64,000 nt of DNA from Clostridium sp. KNHs214 (GCF_000744935.1 NZ_JQMW01000013.1:1-64000); one strand, 5' to 3'; positions 31,050 through 41,178 are shown, counted from the stretch's first letter. The notes: generated by a model not told the origin, from the letters alone. Numbers and translations: made by a program.

Positions 31050-33622
31050 TGCTTAAATGGGAAAATTTTTGCCTCTTCCCCTTCGACTTCTTCATAATCT
31101 GGAGGAGCTATTGAGTCCACTTTTAAAGTTTGTAACATCTTCTTATCATAAATATCAAATTTTATTGATTTTCCATCTATTTTTATAACTTTTCCTGAAG
31201 CTTTAACCATATACCCAGCTTTCTTAGCTTGCTTTTTAAAATCATTATAGTTTAATGGAATTAAATCAGCTCCAACTCTTATAACATGCTCATGTATTTT
31301 ATTAATCATTTCAGATGTTTTAATAAAAAGTCCATCCCCTCTATTTTTTATAACATCTTCCCAACCTATAGCTCTTCCGTCATTTATCATATCGTTAAAT
31401 AAAATTAACATTCTTTCAACTAAACTACGAACATTTTCAGTATCCTCCAACACTTCAACCTTAATATTTTGAGTTATATAATCATCAAAATCAGTTAGTT
31501 GACTCAAGCCATGTTTCTCTAACAATTTATTTAATATCCTCATACCACATGAAGCATTAATTGCAGTGTTTTGAGTTCTATTCTTAAGAACTTTTGTATC
31601 TTCCTTAGCCTTCTCTCTTAGCTGCTCATACTCTTCTACTGGCGTTTGTAATACAGTTTCTATTAAACTTCTACCTAACTTATTTAATAATTCTTCATTT
31701 TTTATTAGCCACTCCATAGCCTCTGTATTCTTTGGAGTTCTTTCTCGTCTAGATAAATATATAATACAACTTCTTTCTATTAAAGCTTTTTCTTGGTTAG
31801 GATAGCTTTCTTCTCCTGCTAAAATGATAGGCCTGTATAAGTTAAAATCCGTAGTTTTCAAACTTTTATTACCTTTTGAAATTGTAGCCCTATCATATAG
31901 ATTTCTTAGTGTTTCAGATATATTGTTTACTTTATATCGATCCATCATGGAAGGCTTAAATTCATCAAATAGTGCGGGGTAATTCCCGTCACTCAATCCT
32001 TTCATTAATGCAAAATTACTGATTAATCCAATAGACTTAATATCTTTTTTAGGATAATTTAAAAGTGGTGCAATTACATTTTCAAGTATTGTAGATTTAC
32101 CAGAACCACTTTCTCCTACTATAAGTAAGTGATGCAACTTTTGTTTTAACTCCTGGCATTGGTATACCGCCAAATTATTTATTACAGTTCCAATTATACT
32201 TATAGATTTTTCTGTCCCTGCAAACTTAAAAATATGTTTAATAAGTTCTTTTAGCTCCTCTTTTGTTATTGGATCCACTTGTAAAACATCTGCATTATTT
32301 CGGCCATCACTTTTTATATTTATATCAATGCCATCTTTGGATATACTCCCTTGATTTTCAATAAAAACTAACTTCTCATTTTTTTCTATAAATTTAACGC
32401 CGCCATAAACTTCTTGGTTCTCTATTGCAAAATATTTATTTATCCATCCCTTTAACCTGTTTAAATCTTCAATTCTTCCAGTAAAACAAAGATCCATTGT
32501 TCCAAGAAAATTTTTAAAGCTTTTTACATCATCAAATACAGTACTTATTCCTGTTCTTTCAATTGTATCTCCAGTAATACTTTTAAGTACTATGCTTACC
32601 CCTTCTGTTTCATCATCTATAAACTTTATCCTAGTTGCCTTTAATAATCTAAAATCTGTAATATACTTTTTAGTTTCAATTACTTCATCAGCCTTTTCTT
32701 TAAACATTATCTTATATATTCCACCTGCATCTTGCTGCAACTCATATTTATTTTTTATATCTAAGGATCTACCAAAGGAATCTAATAAATCTTTTTTATT
32801 ATGGCCAGCTTCAATCCAATCAGTTACATCCTTGTTATCCCCTAAAGATTTTAATCCTGGGAGATTTATAAACTTAAATTCTCTAGCATATTCTTTAAAT
32901 TCTTTATAAACATTCCACTTATATTGCTCCCCAGCTTGTCCAGTATCTCCTATTACATAGATTCTCATTCTATCCTTTTTTAAAATATCTAATTCTTTAC
33001 ATCCTTTTAAGCTTGTAGACACATAATCCTTATTTTTAAACATAGAATTTATTGTGTTAGCATCCTTTTCACCTTCAACTATAATTAACACATCATCTTT
33101 TTTTATAGCACTTAAGGCATTATGTAGGTTGTATGGTACTTCATCAACTCCACGCTTATTTATAACTTTCCCATCTTGAATATGGTAATAAGATAATTCT
33201 TTTTTTCCTTCTCCTATATCAAATTTAGCTTTATAATAAAGTACTTCTCCTTTTTCCCCAGTAAACTCAAATACTCCTAAAAACTTTTGTCCTCTTCTAA
33301 ATTCACTAAGTTCCCATTCAATTCTATTTAATATTTTGTCTTTATCCTTTTCCTTCTCTGTTTTTTCTATTGGGAATCCTAAATATTCTCTAGCCTTAAC
33401 ATAATCCATATTTTTATATTTAGAAATAAAGTCTATTGCATCCCCACATTCGCCACAACCAAAACATTTAAAAAAATCTTTATTAGTATTTGAGTTAAAC
33501 TTAATACTTAAAGAAGGTGTTTTTTCTGAATGAAAAGGGCACTTAATGTACCCTTGCCTGTTAAATTTTTCTCCTGTTTCATTTTCTATTAAGTCTCTTA
33601 AGTCTATATCCTGCAGTTCCAC
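31040..33622 (-). CDS. Phage primase-helicase fusion
   Basis: 860 aa from the GTG at 33622 behind GGAGGAGGTGAG. Domains: CHC2 zinc finger (~15-80; CPFHSEKTPSLSIKF, CFGCGECGDAIDF), TOPRIM (~180-285; VLIIVEGEKDANTI, and the DxD-like IGDTG), a linker, then an AAA+ helicase with Walker A LIVGESGSGKSTILE (~495) and Walker B NYPALFDEFKP (~545). Makes primers and unwinds DNA at the phage fork. The Walker domain resembles DUF927/D5-like helicases rather than DnaB. Confidence 0.88.
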   Translation of the reverse strand: MELQDIDLRDLIENETGEKFNRQGYIKCPFHSEKTPSLSIKFNSNTNKDFFKCFGCGECGDAIDFISKYKNMDYVKAREYLGFPIEKTEKEKDKDKILNRIEWELSEFRRGQKFLGVFEFTGEKGEVLYYKAKFDIGEGKKELSYYHIQDGKVINKRGVDEVPYNLHNALSAIKKDDVLIIVEGEKDANTINSMFKNKDYVSTSLKGCKELDILKKDRMRIYVIGDTGQAGEQYKWNVYKEFKEYAREFKFINLPGLKSLGDNKDVTDWIEAGHNKKDLLDSFGRSLDIKNKYELQQDAGGIYKIMFKEKADEVIETKKYITDFRLLKATRIKFIDDETEGVSIVLKSITGDTIERTGISTVFDDVKSFKNFLGTMDLCFTGRIEDLNRLKGWINKYFAIENQEVYGGVKFIEKNEKLVFIENQGSISKDGIDINIKSDGRNNADVLQVDPITKEELKELIKHIFKFAGTEKSISIIGTVINNLAVYQCQELKQKLHHLLIVGESGSGKSTILENVIAPLLNYPKKDIKSIGLISNFALMKGLSDGNYPALFDEFKPSMMDRYKVNNISETLRNLYDRATISKGNKSLKTTDFNLYRPIILAGEESYPNQEKALIERSCIIYLSRRERTPKNTEAMEWLIKNEELLNKLGRSLIETVLQTPVEEYEQLREKAKEDTKVLKNRTQNTAINASCGMRILNKLLEKHGLSQLTDFDDYITQNIKVEVLEDTENVRSLVERMLILFNDMINDGRAIGWEDVIKNRGDGLFIKTSEMINKIHEHVIRVGADLIPLNYNDFKKQAKKAGYMVKASGKVIKIDGKSIKFDIYDKKMLQTLKVDSIAPPDYEEVEGEEAKIFPFKQVT

Positions 33623-33654
33623 CTTCTCACCTCCTCCTTTTGTTGAAGCTATCA

Positions 33655-34239
33655 TTACTCATTTTCCACTGCTGGTCCTATATCTGCGCTTAATTCTTTT
33701 AGATAATTTCTAACACTATAATATAGCTTTCTATATATCTCAAAACCAGTATTTTGATTATCAGTAAATATAGTGTCCTGAAGATATAAATCTTGAATAC
33801 TTGACAACCTTCCTAAGAAAGCTTTTGGTGTGTATAAGCTTCTATAGTTTCCTTTCTTTATATTCTCCATACCATTCTTATCCTCTATTATTAAAGAAAT
33901 TTTAATACCTTTTGTTTTTGCTCTTTGGAGCTCTCTTATCAATCTTATGTCATCCCTGGTATCTGTCTTTTCTGCTAAATTTCCCGCAAGTTCATCAACG
34001 CTATTCTTTCTTTCAATCGCTACTGGGAAATATATATCTCTGTATATTCCCATATCTGCCCTTTTAGTTATTATTGCAGTATAATCTCCTTCATCAATTT
34101 TCCTTCTCTTGTAAGGTACTTTTTTACTATCAAAATACTCTAACACATGCTTGTTCTGCTGTTCCCTTGTATCATATATAATCATAAAATTTTCCTTCAT
34201 AAGTTTCCTTATTTCTGTATCTGTAAATTTATAATACAT
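33655..34239 (-). CDS. ERCC4-type nuclease
   Basis: 194 aa. ERCC4 motif seen as IIYDTREQ (~19-26), EGDYTAII and VAIERKNSVDELAGNL (the ERKxxxD core). Endonuclease of the XPF fold that can process branched intermediates. Lies upstream of the primase in the replication block; its stop is 33 bp before the primase GTG. Confidence 0.85.
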   Translation of the reverse strand: MYYKFTDTEIRKLMKENFMIIYDTREQQNKHVLEYFDSKKVPYKRRKIDEGDYTAIITKRADMGIYRDIYFPVAIERKNSVDELAGNLAEKTDTRDDIRLIRELQRAKTKGIKISLIIEDKNGMENIKKGNYRSLYTPKAFLGRLSSIQDLYLQDTIFTDNQNTGFEIYRKLYYSVRNYLKELSADIGPAVENE

Positions 34240-34274
34240 TTTTGCCCTCCTATTTTTTTCTTTGAATCATTTCA

Positions 34275-34592
34275 TTAAAAGGGTGGTTTACCACAACATA
34301 TATGATCATTTATGTTCTCATCTATAAACTTGATTTCTAACACTTCTTTAGTTTCCCATCCTCTATTATTTAACTTTTCCTCATGTTTATTTAATTCCTT
34401 AGAAATATCAATATCAAATTCATTTTTTAAATGTTCGAGTGCTCCTACACACACTTGAATTACATCTAAATACTCTTCTAATAAATTATCAATATCCTTT
34501 GCTAGTAATACCTCTTTAGTTTCCTCTTGCAACTTACATCTCCAAAATTCTAAATCAAGAAATTTAGGTTGTTCCAGTATTGGCATTCTCAT
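34275..34592 (-). CDS. MazG-like nucleotide pyrophosphohydrolase
   Basis: 105 aa. Helical MazG-fold pattern KLQEETKEVLLAKDIDN followed by LEEYLDVIQV, supplying the E-E-x-x-E and E-x-x-D metal ligands; a C-terminal Cys-rich end (HICCGKPPF). Probably hydrolyses noncanonical or signalling nucleotides. Confidence 0.75.
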   Translation of the reverse strand: MRMPILEQPKFLDLEFWRCKLQEETKEVLLAKDIDNLLEEYLDVIQVCVGALEHLKNEFDIDISKELNKHEEKLNNRGWETKEVLEIKFIDENINDHICCGKPPF

Positions 34593-34636
34593 TTAAATCA
34601 CCTCTTATAATTACAATATCTTTGAAATGCGTACTA

Positions 34637-34921
34637 TCAAATTGAAGTTTTCTTAGCCTTTATTCCAACAGATTTTAATTTATGCTCAAGCTGTTTAATT
34701 CTAATTCTCATTAACTCTTCCGTATTTTGGTTTTCTTTATTACGAGGTACTAGTCCATTATCTATTCTCATTCTTAGCCTTTTGTAACATATATCACTAC
34801 AAACCTTATAATTTCCGATAAATGAGCCACTACAAATTCCTCCATTTTCTTTACCACAACAATCACATGGAGGATGATTAGGTATCCCCATAAGCTCGTT
34901 ATAATCATATCTACTTAACAT
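34637..34921 (-). CDS. Small zinc-finger protein
   Basis: 94 aa. Cys pairs CDCCGKENGGIC and CSDICYKRL form a probable treble-clef zinc site; a helical basic tail follows (ELMRIRIKQLEHKLKS). Function unknown; member of the replication block. Confidence 0.6.
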   Translation of the reverse strand: MLSRYDYNELMGIPNHPPCDCCGKENGGICSGSFIGNYKVCSDICYKRLRMRIDNGLVPRNKENQNTEELMRIRIKQLEHKLKSVGIKAKKTSI

Positions 34922-34954
34922 TTCAAATTACCTCCTTCTACCTTCACATTAATT

Positions 34955-35188
34955 TCAAATTGTGTCTTTATCCCATTTAATTCTTTGACCACAATTCCAA
35001 CAATATTTATCATCTGTTCTTACATGCATTCTACACAAGGGACATATATTTAAATCATTTTCATCAAATTTAATTTCTTTTGGAATATTTTTATTACAAA
35101 GCTTTTTTATTGTTTTGATTTTAGTGGTAGATAAATCGGAGTATTCTATTACTCCTAATATACTTTCGCATACGCATTTTAAACTCAT
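34955..35188 (-). CDS. Small zinc-ribbon protein
   Basis: 77 aa with a C-terminal CPLCRMHVRTDDKYCWNCGQ ribbon (four Cys). Earlier Cys at 5 and 7. No known role. Confidence 0.6.
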   Translation of the reverse strand: MSLKCVCESILGVIEYSDLSTTKIKTIKKLCNKNIPKEIKFDENDLNICPLCRMHVRTDDKYCWNCGQRIKWDKDTI

Positions 35189-35221
35189 TACATACCTCCA
35201 ATATTTAAATTGTTGACTAAA

Positions 35222-35431
35222 TTAGCATAATCTATTTATAGCTACTGGTACCCTTTCATGCAAATCGCACCAACTCTGAGCATGTTTTAAGTCCTTGGCC
35301 TGTAGTTGCGGATAATATTCGCCTGTATCATCATTATATTTATATATAGACCACCAATTGTCATTCTCTTGCTCTAGTTTATAAGTAAATCCATTTGCAT
35401 AATACCTAATTTTATTCTTTATTGTTATCAC
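35222..35431 (-). CDS. Hypothetical small phage protein
   Basis: 69 aa, aromatic-rich beta pattern (FTYKLEQENDNWWSIYKYND) ending LHERVPVAINRLC. Not recognised. Lies between SSB and the zinc-ribbon gene. Confidence 0.55.
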   Translation of the reverse strand: MITIKNKIRYYANGFTYKLEQENDNWWSIYKYNDDTGEYYPQLQAKDLKHAQSWCDLHERVPVAINRLC

Positions 35432-35526
35432 CCCTTTAAAAAACGCCCTTAAAACCTGTACAATATATAGCTTTATTTTTTCTATATAAATTTTAAGGGC
35501 AAAATAAGCTTTATTATTTTATTTTT

Positions 35527-35943
35527 TTAGAATGGAATATCTCCATCATCATCTATAAGGGTTGCATCTTCATTTATATATGAATCATCAGTTTTATTTT
35601 GAGTACCAGAATTATTTGTTGCACCTTTATCTTGCATAAATTCAAAATCTTCGACAACAACATCAGTACTCCATCTGTTTTGACCTTCTTTATCTACATA
35701 TTTATTTATTTGAAGCCTTCCACTAAGCCCAAATCTGTGTCCTTTAAAAACATAATTTGCTATTGCTTCAGCTCTCTTCCCAAAGCATACACATGGAATA
35801 AAATCTGCCTCCTGTGGCTTGGACTTGTCAAACTGTGGTCTATTTACTGCTAATATAAATTTTGTTACTGCGGTACCCGTTCCTGAAGCAAAAGCTAATT
35901 CTGGATCCTTAGTTAGTCTTCCAACAAGTTGTATTTTATTCAT
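35527..35943 (-). CDS. ssb: Single-stranded DNA-binding protein
   Basis: 138 aa. OB fold 1-105: MNKIQLVGRLTKDPELAFAS, FILAVNRPQFD, FIPCVCFGKRAEAIANYVFK, and a disordered linker ending in the canonical acidic tip DDDGDIPF that recruits replication partners. The phage carries its own copy beside primase and RecT. Confidence 0.92.
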   Translation of the reverse strand: MNKIQLVGRLTKDPELAFASGTGTAVTKFILAVNRPQFDKSKPQEADFIPCVCFGKRAEAIANYVFKGHRFGLSGRLQINKYVDKEGQNRWSTDVVVEDFEFMQDKGATNNSGTQNKTDDSYINEDATLIDDDGDIPF

Positions 35944-35946
35944 GCA

Positions 35947-36567
35947 TTACACTCCTTTAATCTTCATTTGGTTTCTGTCTTCACCAGGTTCAAAATGTTC
36001 TTCTAATAAATAGCTTGCTTCCATATCTGCAGTATGTAAAGCTAAGGCTCCTCTACACATATTAAATGAAGCACTCATTGCATTCATATTGGCCCAATTC
36101 TCATTAGCCGCTCCCATGTGCCATCTAATCATTAGATTTTCATCTTTAGATAGCCTTATAAATTGTTGTAATTTTATAATGGATTTTTCACCATGCCCTA
36201 CTGGAAAAGTATCTTCAAATCCATATCCTTGATAACTCTCCCATTTTTGAGTTTTCTCATTCTTTCTATTCTTAGTGCACTTATGATATAAATTAACTTT
36301 ACATATATCATGAAGTAATGCTGTTATCGCTATAGTATCTGGCGCAAGCCCTAAATCAAATTGTCTATTCTTTTTTTCCAATAAAATGCATACATTTAAG
36401 CTATGTTCTGCCAATCCTCCTTCATAGTTTCCGTGGTATTTTGTACTTGCTGGAGCTACAAAGAAATCGGTTTCCTCCAGGTATTTAATAACTTTATCTA
36501 TCCCCTCTCTTTCAGTGCTTTTCAAAAGATTAATTATTCTTTCTTTAACCTCAAAAATATCTTTCAT
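35947..36567 (-). CDS. HD-domain phosphohydrolase
   Basis: 206 aa. HD ligands in LAEHSLNVCILL and ITALLHDICKVNLYH, with a later HMGAANENW. Resembles phage-encoded HD hydrolases that act on nucleotides or nucleic acid ends; substrate unknown. Four bp from the SSB start. Confidence 0.75.
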   Translation of the reverse strand: MKDIFEVKERIINLLKSTEREGIDKVIKYLEETDFFVAPASTKYHGNYEGGLAEHSLNVCILLEKKNRQFDLGLAPDTIAITALLHDICKVNLYHKCTKNRKNEKTQKWESYQGYGFEDTFPVGHGEKSIIKLQQFIRLSKDENLMIRWHMGAANENWANMNAMSASFNMCRGALALHTADMEASYLLEEHFEPGEDRNQMKIKGV

Positions 36568-36580
36568 TTTCTCTACTCTC

Positions 36581-37294
36581 CTAACTTATTTCTAATCCAG
36601 GTACTGCAACATACGTTGGTATACCAGTTAAAGCTTCTATCTCTTTTTTAAACCCTTCTGGATTTCCATTATTCTCTGACAAGTGAATTAATGTTATTGT
36701 CTTAGTTTTTGATAAATCCCAAGTTTTTAAAGTCTCTTTCAATGTTTCTAAACTCATGTGAGATTTAAATGTTCTCGCTTGGTATAATTCTAGGTCTTCC
36801 ATATACTTTTCTGAGTAGTTGCACTCAATTAATATATGGTCCACATTCTTGAATTTATATTTCAAGTAATATGTGTCCGTTGCAAACACTATTTTTCCTA
36901 GTTTAGGATGATGTATTAAATAACCTAAACACTCACATTCTGTTGCATCTGAATTTGTATGTTCTGCCTTAAATGGCATTATTGTAAATTCTCCTAGCTT
37001 AACTTTATCTAAATTTTGCATCAAAACACTTTTATGGAGGTCTTTACACTTGAATTTCTCCAGTACTTCTAACGGAGCACATACTTTAGGAAAACCCTCA
37101 AATACTTTTTTAAAACTTTTACAATGGTCATTGTGCACATGAGTTATCAAACACCCAACAACCCCTTTAATGCTATAATTTAAGCCTTTCAATATTTCTT
37201 TATATCCTATGCCACACTCAAGCAGGAGTTTTTCTTCTCCCGTTTGAATTATGTAACAATTACCTTTGGATCCACTTGCTAATACCTTAATCAT
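36581..37294 (-). CDS. MBL-fold metallohydrolase/exonuclease-like
   Basis: 237 aa metallo-beta-lactamase fold of the YycJ/WalJ type: MIKVLASGSKGNCYIIQ, the metal motif THVHNDHCKSF (~52-62), and ATDTYYLKYKFKN later. In many clostridial phages a protein of this family follows recT and may serve as the nuclease partner of annealing. Overlaps the recT stop by one base. Confidence 0.75.
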   Translation of the reverse strand: MIKVLASGSKGNCYIIQTGEEKLLLECGIGYKEILKGLNYSIKGVVGCLITHVHNDHCKSFKKVFEGFPKVCAPLEVLEKFKCKDLHKSVLMQNLDKVKLGEFTIMPFKAEHTNSDATECECLGYLIHHPKLGKIVFATDTYYLKYKFKNVDHILIECNYSEKYMEDLELYQARTFKSHMSLETLKETLKTWDLSKTKTITLIHLSENNGNPEGFKKEIEALTGIPTYVAVPGLEIS

Positions 37295-38214
37295 TAGTAT
37301 GGAGTCTCCTCTTCATCATCTTTTGATTCAACTATCTCAGCTTCAACAACTGGAGCCTTGTCTTGTTTGGGTTCATTTTCCTCAATATCAATACTTTCCT
37401 TATTGGCTTCTTCTTTTATCTCTTCTTTTATCTCCTCAAAATCAACATCTTTTGCATTTTGGGGGTTGTCTACATAATCAATATTTTCATCTAATCCACT
37501 ATTTTTATTTACAATTCCTTCTTTTATTACTGCTTGATCTGCTTTAATTCCTGTTTGCATTTCTATACTTAAGATACCCCATTTTTTTATCATATCTTTA
37601 AGTACAGTTTTCTTGGCCATAGAATCAAAATCATCCTTCCAAGGGCCACTACTAAAGGTTTTTGAATATTTTTTAGCATGGCTTAATACATCTTCTTTTC
37701 TCCAATAAACAACTTTTTCAAATCCATTTGTAAGTCTAAAAAATCCAGCATAACCTATAACATCTTCACTTTCTTTATTTTCAAAATTAAATTCTAGTTC
37801 TTCTGTAAGTGGATTCCATGATTTTAATTGTCCTTTGTATACTTCAACTACATTTATATTTTTATATTGTGAAGTCCTTAAAGCTAATTGAACATACCCT
37901 CTGTAACCAAGTTGAAACTGTGCTTTCTTAATCCACTTCCCACTTTTTTTATCTTTACAATTATAAGGCACTACATAAGCAAACCCTATGTTGGGGTCTA
38001 TTGGTAAATCTAATGTAGCTGCAACAACTGCAGAACTAATAACTGTCATTGGCTCACATTCTTTTAATGCAGGGCTATTTGAAACATTTATCATTGAGCT
38101 TATGAATCCAGGTGTTTTTTTGCCTAAAATTTCATTTAGCCTTTCTTTTATTTGAACTCCTTTTCCACTCTCTAAAATTGATTTTACATTTTCTACTTTT
38201 GCTAATTGACCCAT
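37294..38214 (-). CDS. recT: RecT single-strand annealing protein
   Basis: 306 aa. RecT core 15-235 with FVVPY-like YVVPYNCKDKKSGKWIKKA, QFQLGYRGYVQLALRTSQYK and KKYSKTFSSGPWKDDFDSMA; acidic disordered C-terminus. Anneals complementary strands during phage recombination. Between the MBL gene and the SbcC-like ATPase. Confidence 0.9.
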   Translation of the reverse strand: MGQLAKVENVKSILESGKGVQIKERLNEILGKKTPGFISSMINVSNSPALKECEPMTVISSAVVAATLDLPIDPNIGFAYVVPYNCKDKKSGKWIKKAQFQLGYRGYVQLALRTSQYKNINVVEVYKGQLKSWNPLTEELEFNFENKESEDVIGYAGFFRLTNGFEKVVYWRKEDVLSHAKKYSKTFSSGPWKDDFDSMAKKTVLKDMIKKWGILSIEMQTGIKADQAVIKEGIVNKNSGLDENIDYVDNPQNAKDVDFEEIKEEIKEEANKESIDIEENEPKQDKAPVVEAEIVESKDDEEETPY

Positions 38215-38215
38215 A

Positions 38216-40150
38216 CTAAATTACCTCCACTTTCAATTCTTTATCTTTACTTACTATCAAATTAATAACTTGACTTTCTACTGGAATAATTTCATTTATA
38301 CTTTCACGGTTATCTATGAATATTGGAGCTTGTACTCCATAATGGCTACATAGTGTATTAATTATGTCCAATCCTGCATTAATTTTGGCAGCACTATTTA
38401 AGTTACTGCTGTATGGTACCCCGTTTATACAAGGTTCGCAGGTTTCTTCTAAACCGCCATTAATTTGATTTTTAAACATTTTAAATTTTACATATTTGAA
38501 TTTTGAATTTACCTTCTCTTCTAATAACTCAACTTTAGTTCTTATAAACTCTTCACTTAATATTTCTAAACCTTCTAATTCAGCTATTTTTTCACTCAAT
38601 TTTGTTTCTTCTTCTTCAAGTTCCTTAATTCTGTCCTTAGCCTTTTCATTTGCTTCTTTAAATGCTAATTGCTTGTCCAATTCTCTTAGTTGCTCTTGTA
38701 ATTCTTCCTTTTTATTATTTAATTGTGTAACATCTTCTTTCTTATAGGACTGAATTTGGCTTTCAAGATTATAAATTTCTTGTTTTATATATTTAATTTC
38801 TTCTGGTTCTTCTATATCTGTTTTAAAATTATTTAGCTTATCTTGAAGTGCTTCCAATGATTTTTGAGCTGCCTCTAACATATTTTTTTCATCTTCTATT
38901 TTCTTATTTAAGCTCTCATTTTTATTTTTTAATTCTTCTATCTTAACCGCAATAGCTTTACCTTCTGATATATTCTCCTTTGATTTTTCAGCTTTATTGG
39001 AGTTAAAATTCCCTTCTAGCTCTTTTCTTTTAGCTTCAATATCACTTGCTTCAAATTTTCTTTTACAAGTTGGACATATACAAGTTGAATCATTAAACTC
39101 AAATTTAGAATTTTTAATCTCGTTATATGCCTTTAATAAATCTTTTCTTTTCAAAAGTGCATTTTCTGTATATTCCTGATTCCTTTTTATTTCTTCCTGA
39201 AGTTCATCTATGGTCATCTTTAAATGTCTTATATTAGTTTCTGTACTTCTAATACTTCCTTCAAGCTCCATTTTTGGCTTATTTGCATTTGCCTTAAATT
39301 TATATTCAACCTCTGTTAACTCTTGTCTTTTTTCCAGTAAAGCTGTCTTTAATTTAAATAGCCCTTCATTGGCTTTACTTTTATCCTGGAGTTGTTCATC
39401 TATGTTTTTAATACCTGCAGTTACTCCTCTTCTTTGTATATCTAATCCATCAAAGTCAAGTTCCTGAATACTATTGCTTACCTCGTCTATTCTTGAAGGT
39501 ATTTGGTCTCTATCTTTTTTTAATTTATTTATCTTTGATTTATTAGCTTTTACAAAATCATCAACTGTATTATCCGTTAGGTGCTTCCTTAATGGCTCTA
39601 AGTCCTTTTTAGAATCAATTACACTATTGCAATCCATATCCCCAACAATCTCTGTTATAATGGCTCTCCTTTCCTTCCATGGAAGGTTTGCAAAGTATTG
39701 AGGGTTAGTTATTAATTTAAATAGCTTTTCATCTAATAATTCACTTATAAATGCTTTATACTCATTTACCTTATTGGGTACTTCATTAGCATAATACTGG
39801 CTCTCATATCCTTTAAAATCTAATTTAGCAGTACCTCTTACCTTACTATATTTTTCTTTATATACTCTTTTTAAAACTGCTTCCTTACCATCTATATCTA
39901 ATGTTGCTTCTATAACTGTCTCTAAGTTATGAATTGGATTATTATCTTTATCCAATGGTTGTACATCAAACTTAGTGCTATCTTTAGAATCTTTATCAAA
40001 TAAAAGAAAAGTAAATGAATCCTGAATAGTAGTCTTCCCTGTTCCATTTTCTCCAAATACATTTGTTACCTTACCAAAATTTATATTCTGCTCTTTTATG
40101 CCCTTAAAATTTTTAAGGCTTAAGCTTTTTAAAAATATTGAATTTACCAT
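38216..40150 (-). CDS. SbcC/Rad50-like ATPase
   Basis: 644 aa. Walker A GENGTGKTTIQDS (~33-45), long coiled coils (~180-320 and ~385-545) broken by a zinc hook CICPTCKRKF (~355), and a short C-terminal ATPase lobe (LNSAAKINAGLDIINTL, then IFIDNRESINEI). Shorter than host SbcC (~1000-1200 aa), as usual in phages where it pairs with RecT. Probably the ATPase of an end-processing complex. Confidence 0.85.
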   Translation of the reverse strand: MVNSIFLKSLSLKNFKGIKEQNINFGKVTNVFGENGTGKTTIQDSFTFLLFDKDSKDSTKFDVQPLDKDNNPIHNLETVIEATLDIDGKEAVLKRVYKEKYSKVRGTAKLDFKGYESQYYANEVPNKVNEYKAFISELLDEKLFKLITNPQYFANLPWKERRAIITEIVGDMDCNSVIDSKKDLEPLRKHLTDNTVDDFVKANKSKINKLKKDRDQIPSRIDEVSNSIQELDFDGLDIQRRGVTAGIKNIDEQLQDKSKANEGLFKLKTALLEKRQELTEVEYKFKANANKPKMELEGSIRSTETNIRHLKMTIDELQEEIKRNQEYTENALLKRKDLLKAYNEIKNSKFEFNDSTCICPTCKRKFEASDIEAKRKELEGNFNSNKAEKSKENISEGKAIAVKIEELKNKNESLNKKIEDEKNMLEAAQKSLEALQDKLNNFKTDIEEPEEIKYIKQEIYNLESQIQSYKKEDVTQLNNKKEELQEQLRELDKQLAFKEANEKAKDRIKELEEEETKLSEKIAELEGLEILSEEFIRTKVELLEEKVNSKFKYVKFKMFKNQINGGLEETCEPCINGVPYSSNLNSAAKINAGLDIINTLCSHYGVQAPIFIDNRESINEIIPVESQVINLIVSKDKELKVEVI

Positions 40151-40302
40151 TATTTTCTCCCCTTTAACTCTCTATTGTATTTTCTTAATTGCTCTATCTT
40201 TTTATTATTCTTATCAATACGTTTTTGGAGTTGTACATTAATTATTTTCAAGGTCAAAATATCTCTTTCATGAAGCTTTATATATAGCTCACTGCTTTTC
40301 AT
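40150..40302 (-). CDS. Small coiled-coil early protein
   Basis: 50 aa: MKSSELYIKLHERDIL then a Lys-rich helix QLRKYNRELKGRK. Its TAA overlaps the ATG of the ATPase gene (TAATG), indicating translational coupling. Too short for standard length cut-offs; function unknown. Confidence 0.6.
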   Translation of the reverse strand: MKSSELYIKLHERDILTLKIINVQLQKRIDKNNKKIEQLRKYNRELKGRK

Positions 40303-40303
40303 T

Positions 40304-40645
40304 TCACTTTGTTTCCTCCATAACTTTTTTTATTATTTCTATTGATTCATCAATATAACTATCCGCTGGATTAGGACTATCTATTGACCTAAGATTAGAT
40401 AATACTTCTCCTAACACTTGTTTATATATTTCACACTTGCAATTTCCTTCATTTAAAACAACTGTTACAGGTGATTTCACTTCTGGAATATCTGCCACAT
40501 AGTCAAGTAAATCTTCTAGACTCAATATCACTCTCTTATTAAGTATCTTTGTCGTATCACTGTCAGTTATCGTTTTTGCTCTTTTATCAGCTCTAATATG
40601 TTCGTTTATCATTGCATTTATATAACCAATTATTGCTTGTTTCAT
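40304..40645 (-). CDS. Hypothetical early phage protein
   Basis: 113 aa. Helical N-terminus (MKQAIIGYINAMINEHIRAD), a central CKCEIY segment and an acidic C-terminus. Not recognised. One base separates it from the next gene. Confidence 0.55.
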   Translation of the reverse strand: MKQAIIGYINAMINEHIRADKRAKTITDSDTTKILNKRVILSLEDLLDYVADIPEVKSPVTVVLNEGNCKCEIYKQVLGEVLSNLRSIDSPNPADSYIDESIEIIKKVMEETK

Positions 40646-40667
40646 CTTTACGGTTCCTCCGCTCTTA

Positions 40668-40850
40668 TTAAAATCTTCCTTCCTCCTGAGTCTTAACTAG
40701 CTCTGGAGGAAATATAGCTTTATGATCTATTATCTCTGCAACACAAAAATCATCAGTATCAGTTAATATTACTCTCTTCCAAAAAGGCGATTTACTCTGA
40801 GTTCTAAGCCATGTCATAGCATTTTCAGCATTTTTAAAAGGTATATCCAT
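40668..40850 (-). CDS. Hypothetical small early protein
   Basis: 60 aa, MDIPFKNAENAMTWLRTQSK and an end EEGRF. Resembles short conserved clostridial phage proteins; no function known. Confidence 0.55.
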   Translation of the reverse strand: MDIPFKNAENAMTWLRTQSKSPFWKRVILTDTDDFCVAEIIDHKAIFPPELVKTQEEGRF

Positions 40851-40865
40851 AAAACTCTGGCATCT

Positions 40866-41117
40866 TTACAAATCCTCCATTTCCTTTTCGCTTTCCAATA
40901 CCACTAAGTTATATTCATTTCCCATAGTGTTCTTAACTGCTTTAATCATTCTTGGCGTTAAAGCAAATTGTTTACCATCAATGTAAATTATTAAAGACCT
41001 ATCATCCTTAACTCCCTCTAATTTTTCAGTTAGCTTTTGAGCTTCTCTAACCTCACCCTCTAACTCCCTATATCTTTTAACCCTACGTTCCATATATTCA
41101 ATTGTCTTTTTATCCAT
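40866..41117 (-). CDS. Hypothetical early protein
   Basis: 83 aa, charged N-terminal helix (RRVKRYRELEGEVREAQKL) and YIDGKQFALTPRMIKAVKNT, followed by an acidic end. AGGAGG site upstream. Function unknown; the first 49 codons are repeated at 1-147. Confidence 0.6.
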   Translation of the reverse strand: MDKKTIEYMERRVKRYRELEGEVREAQKLTEKLEGVKDDRSLIIYIDGKQFALTPRMIKAVKNTMGNEYNLVVLESEKEMEDL

Positions 41118-41178
41118 CTTTACAAATCCTCCAATCTCATTTAAAATTTAGTTAACGAATTTTTTCTTAATTTTTTAT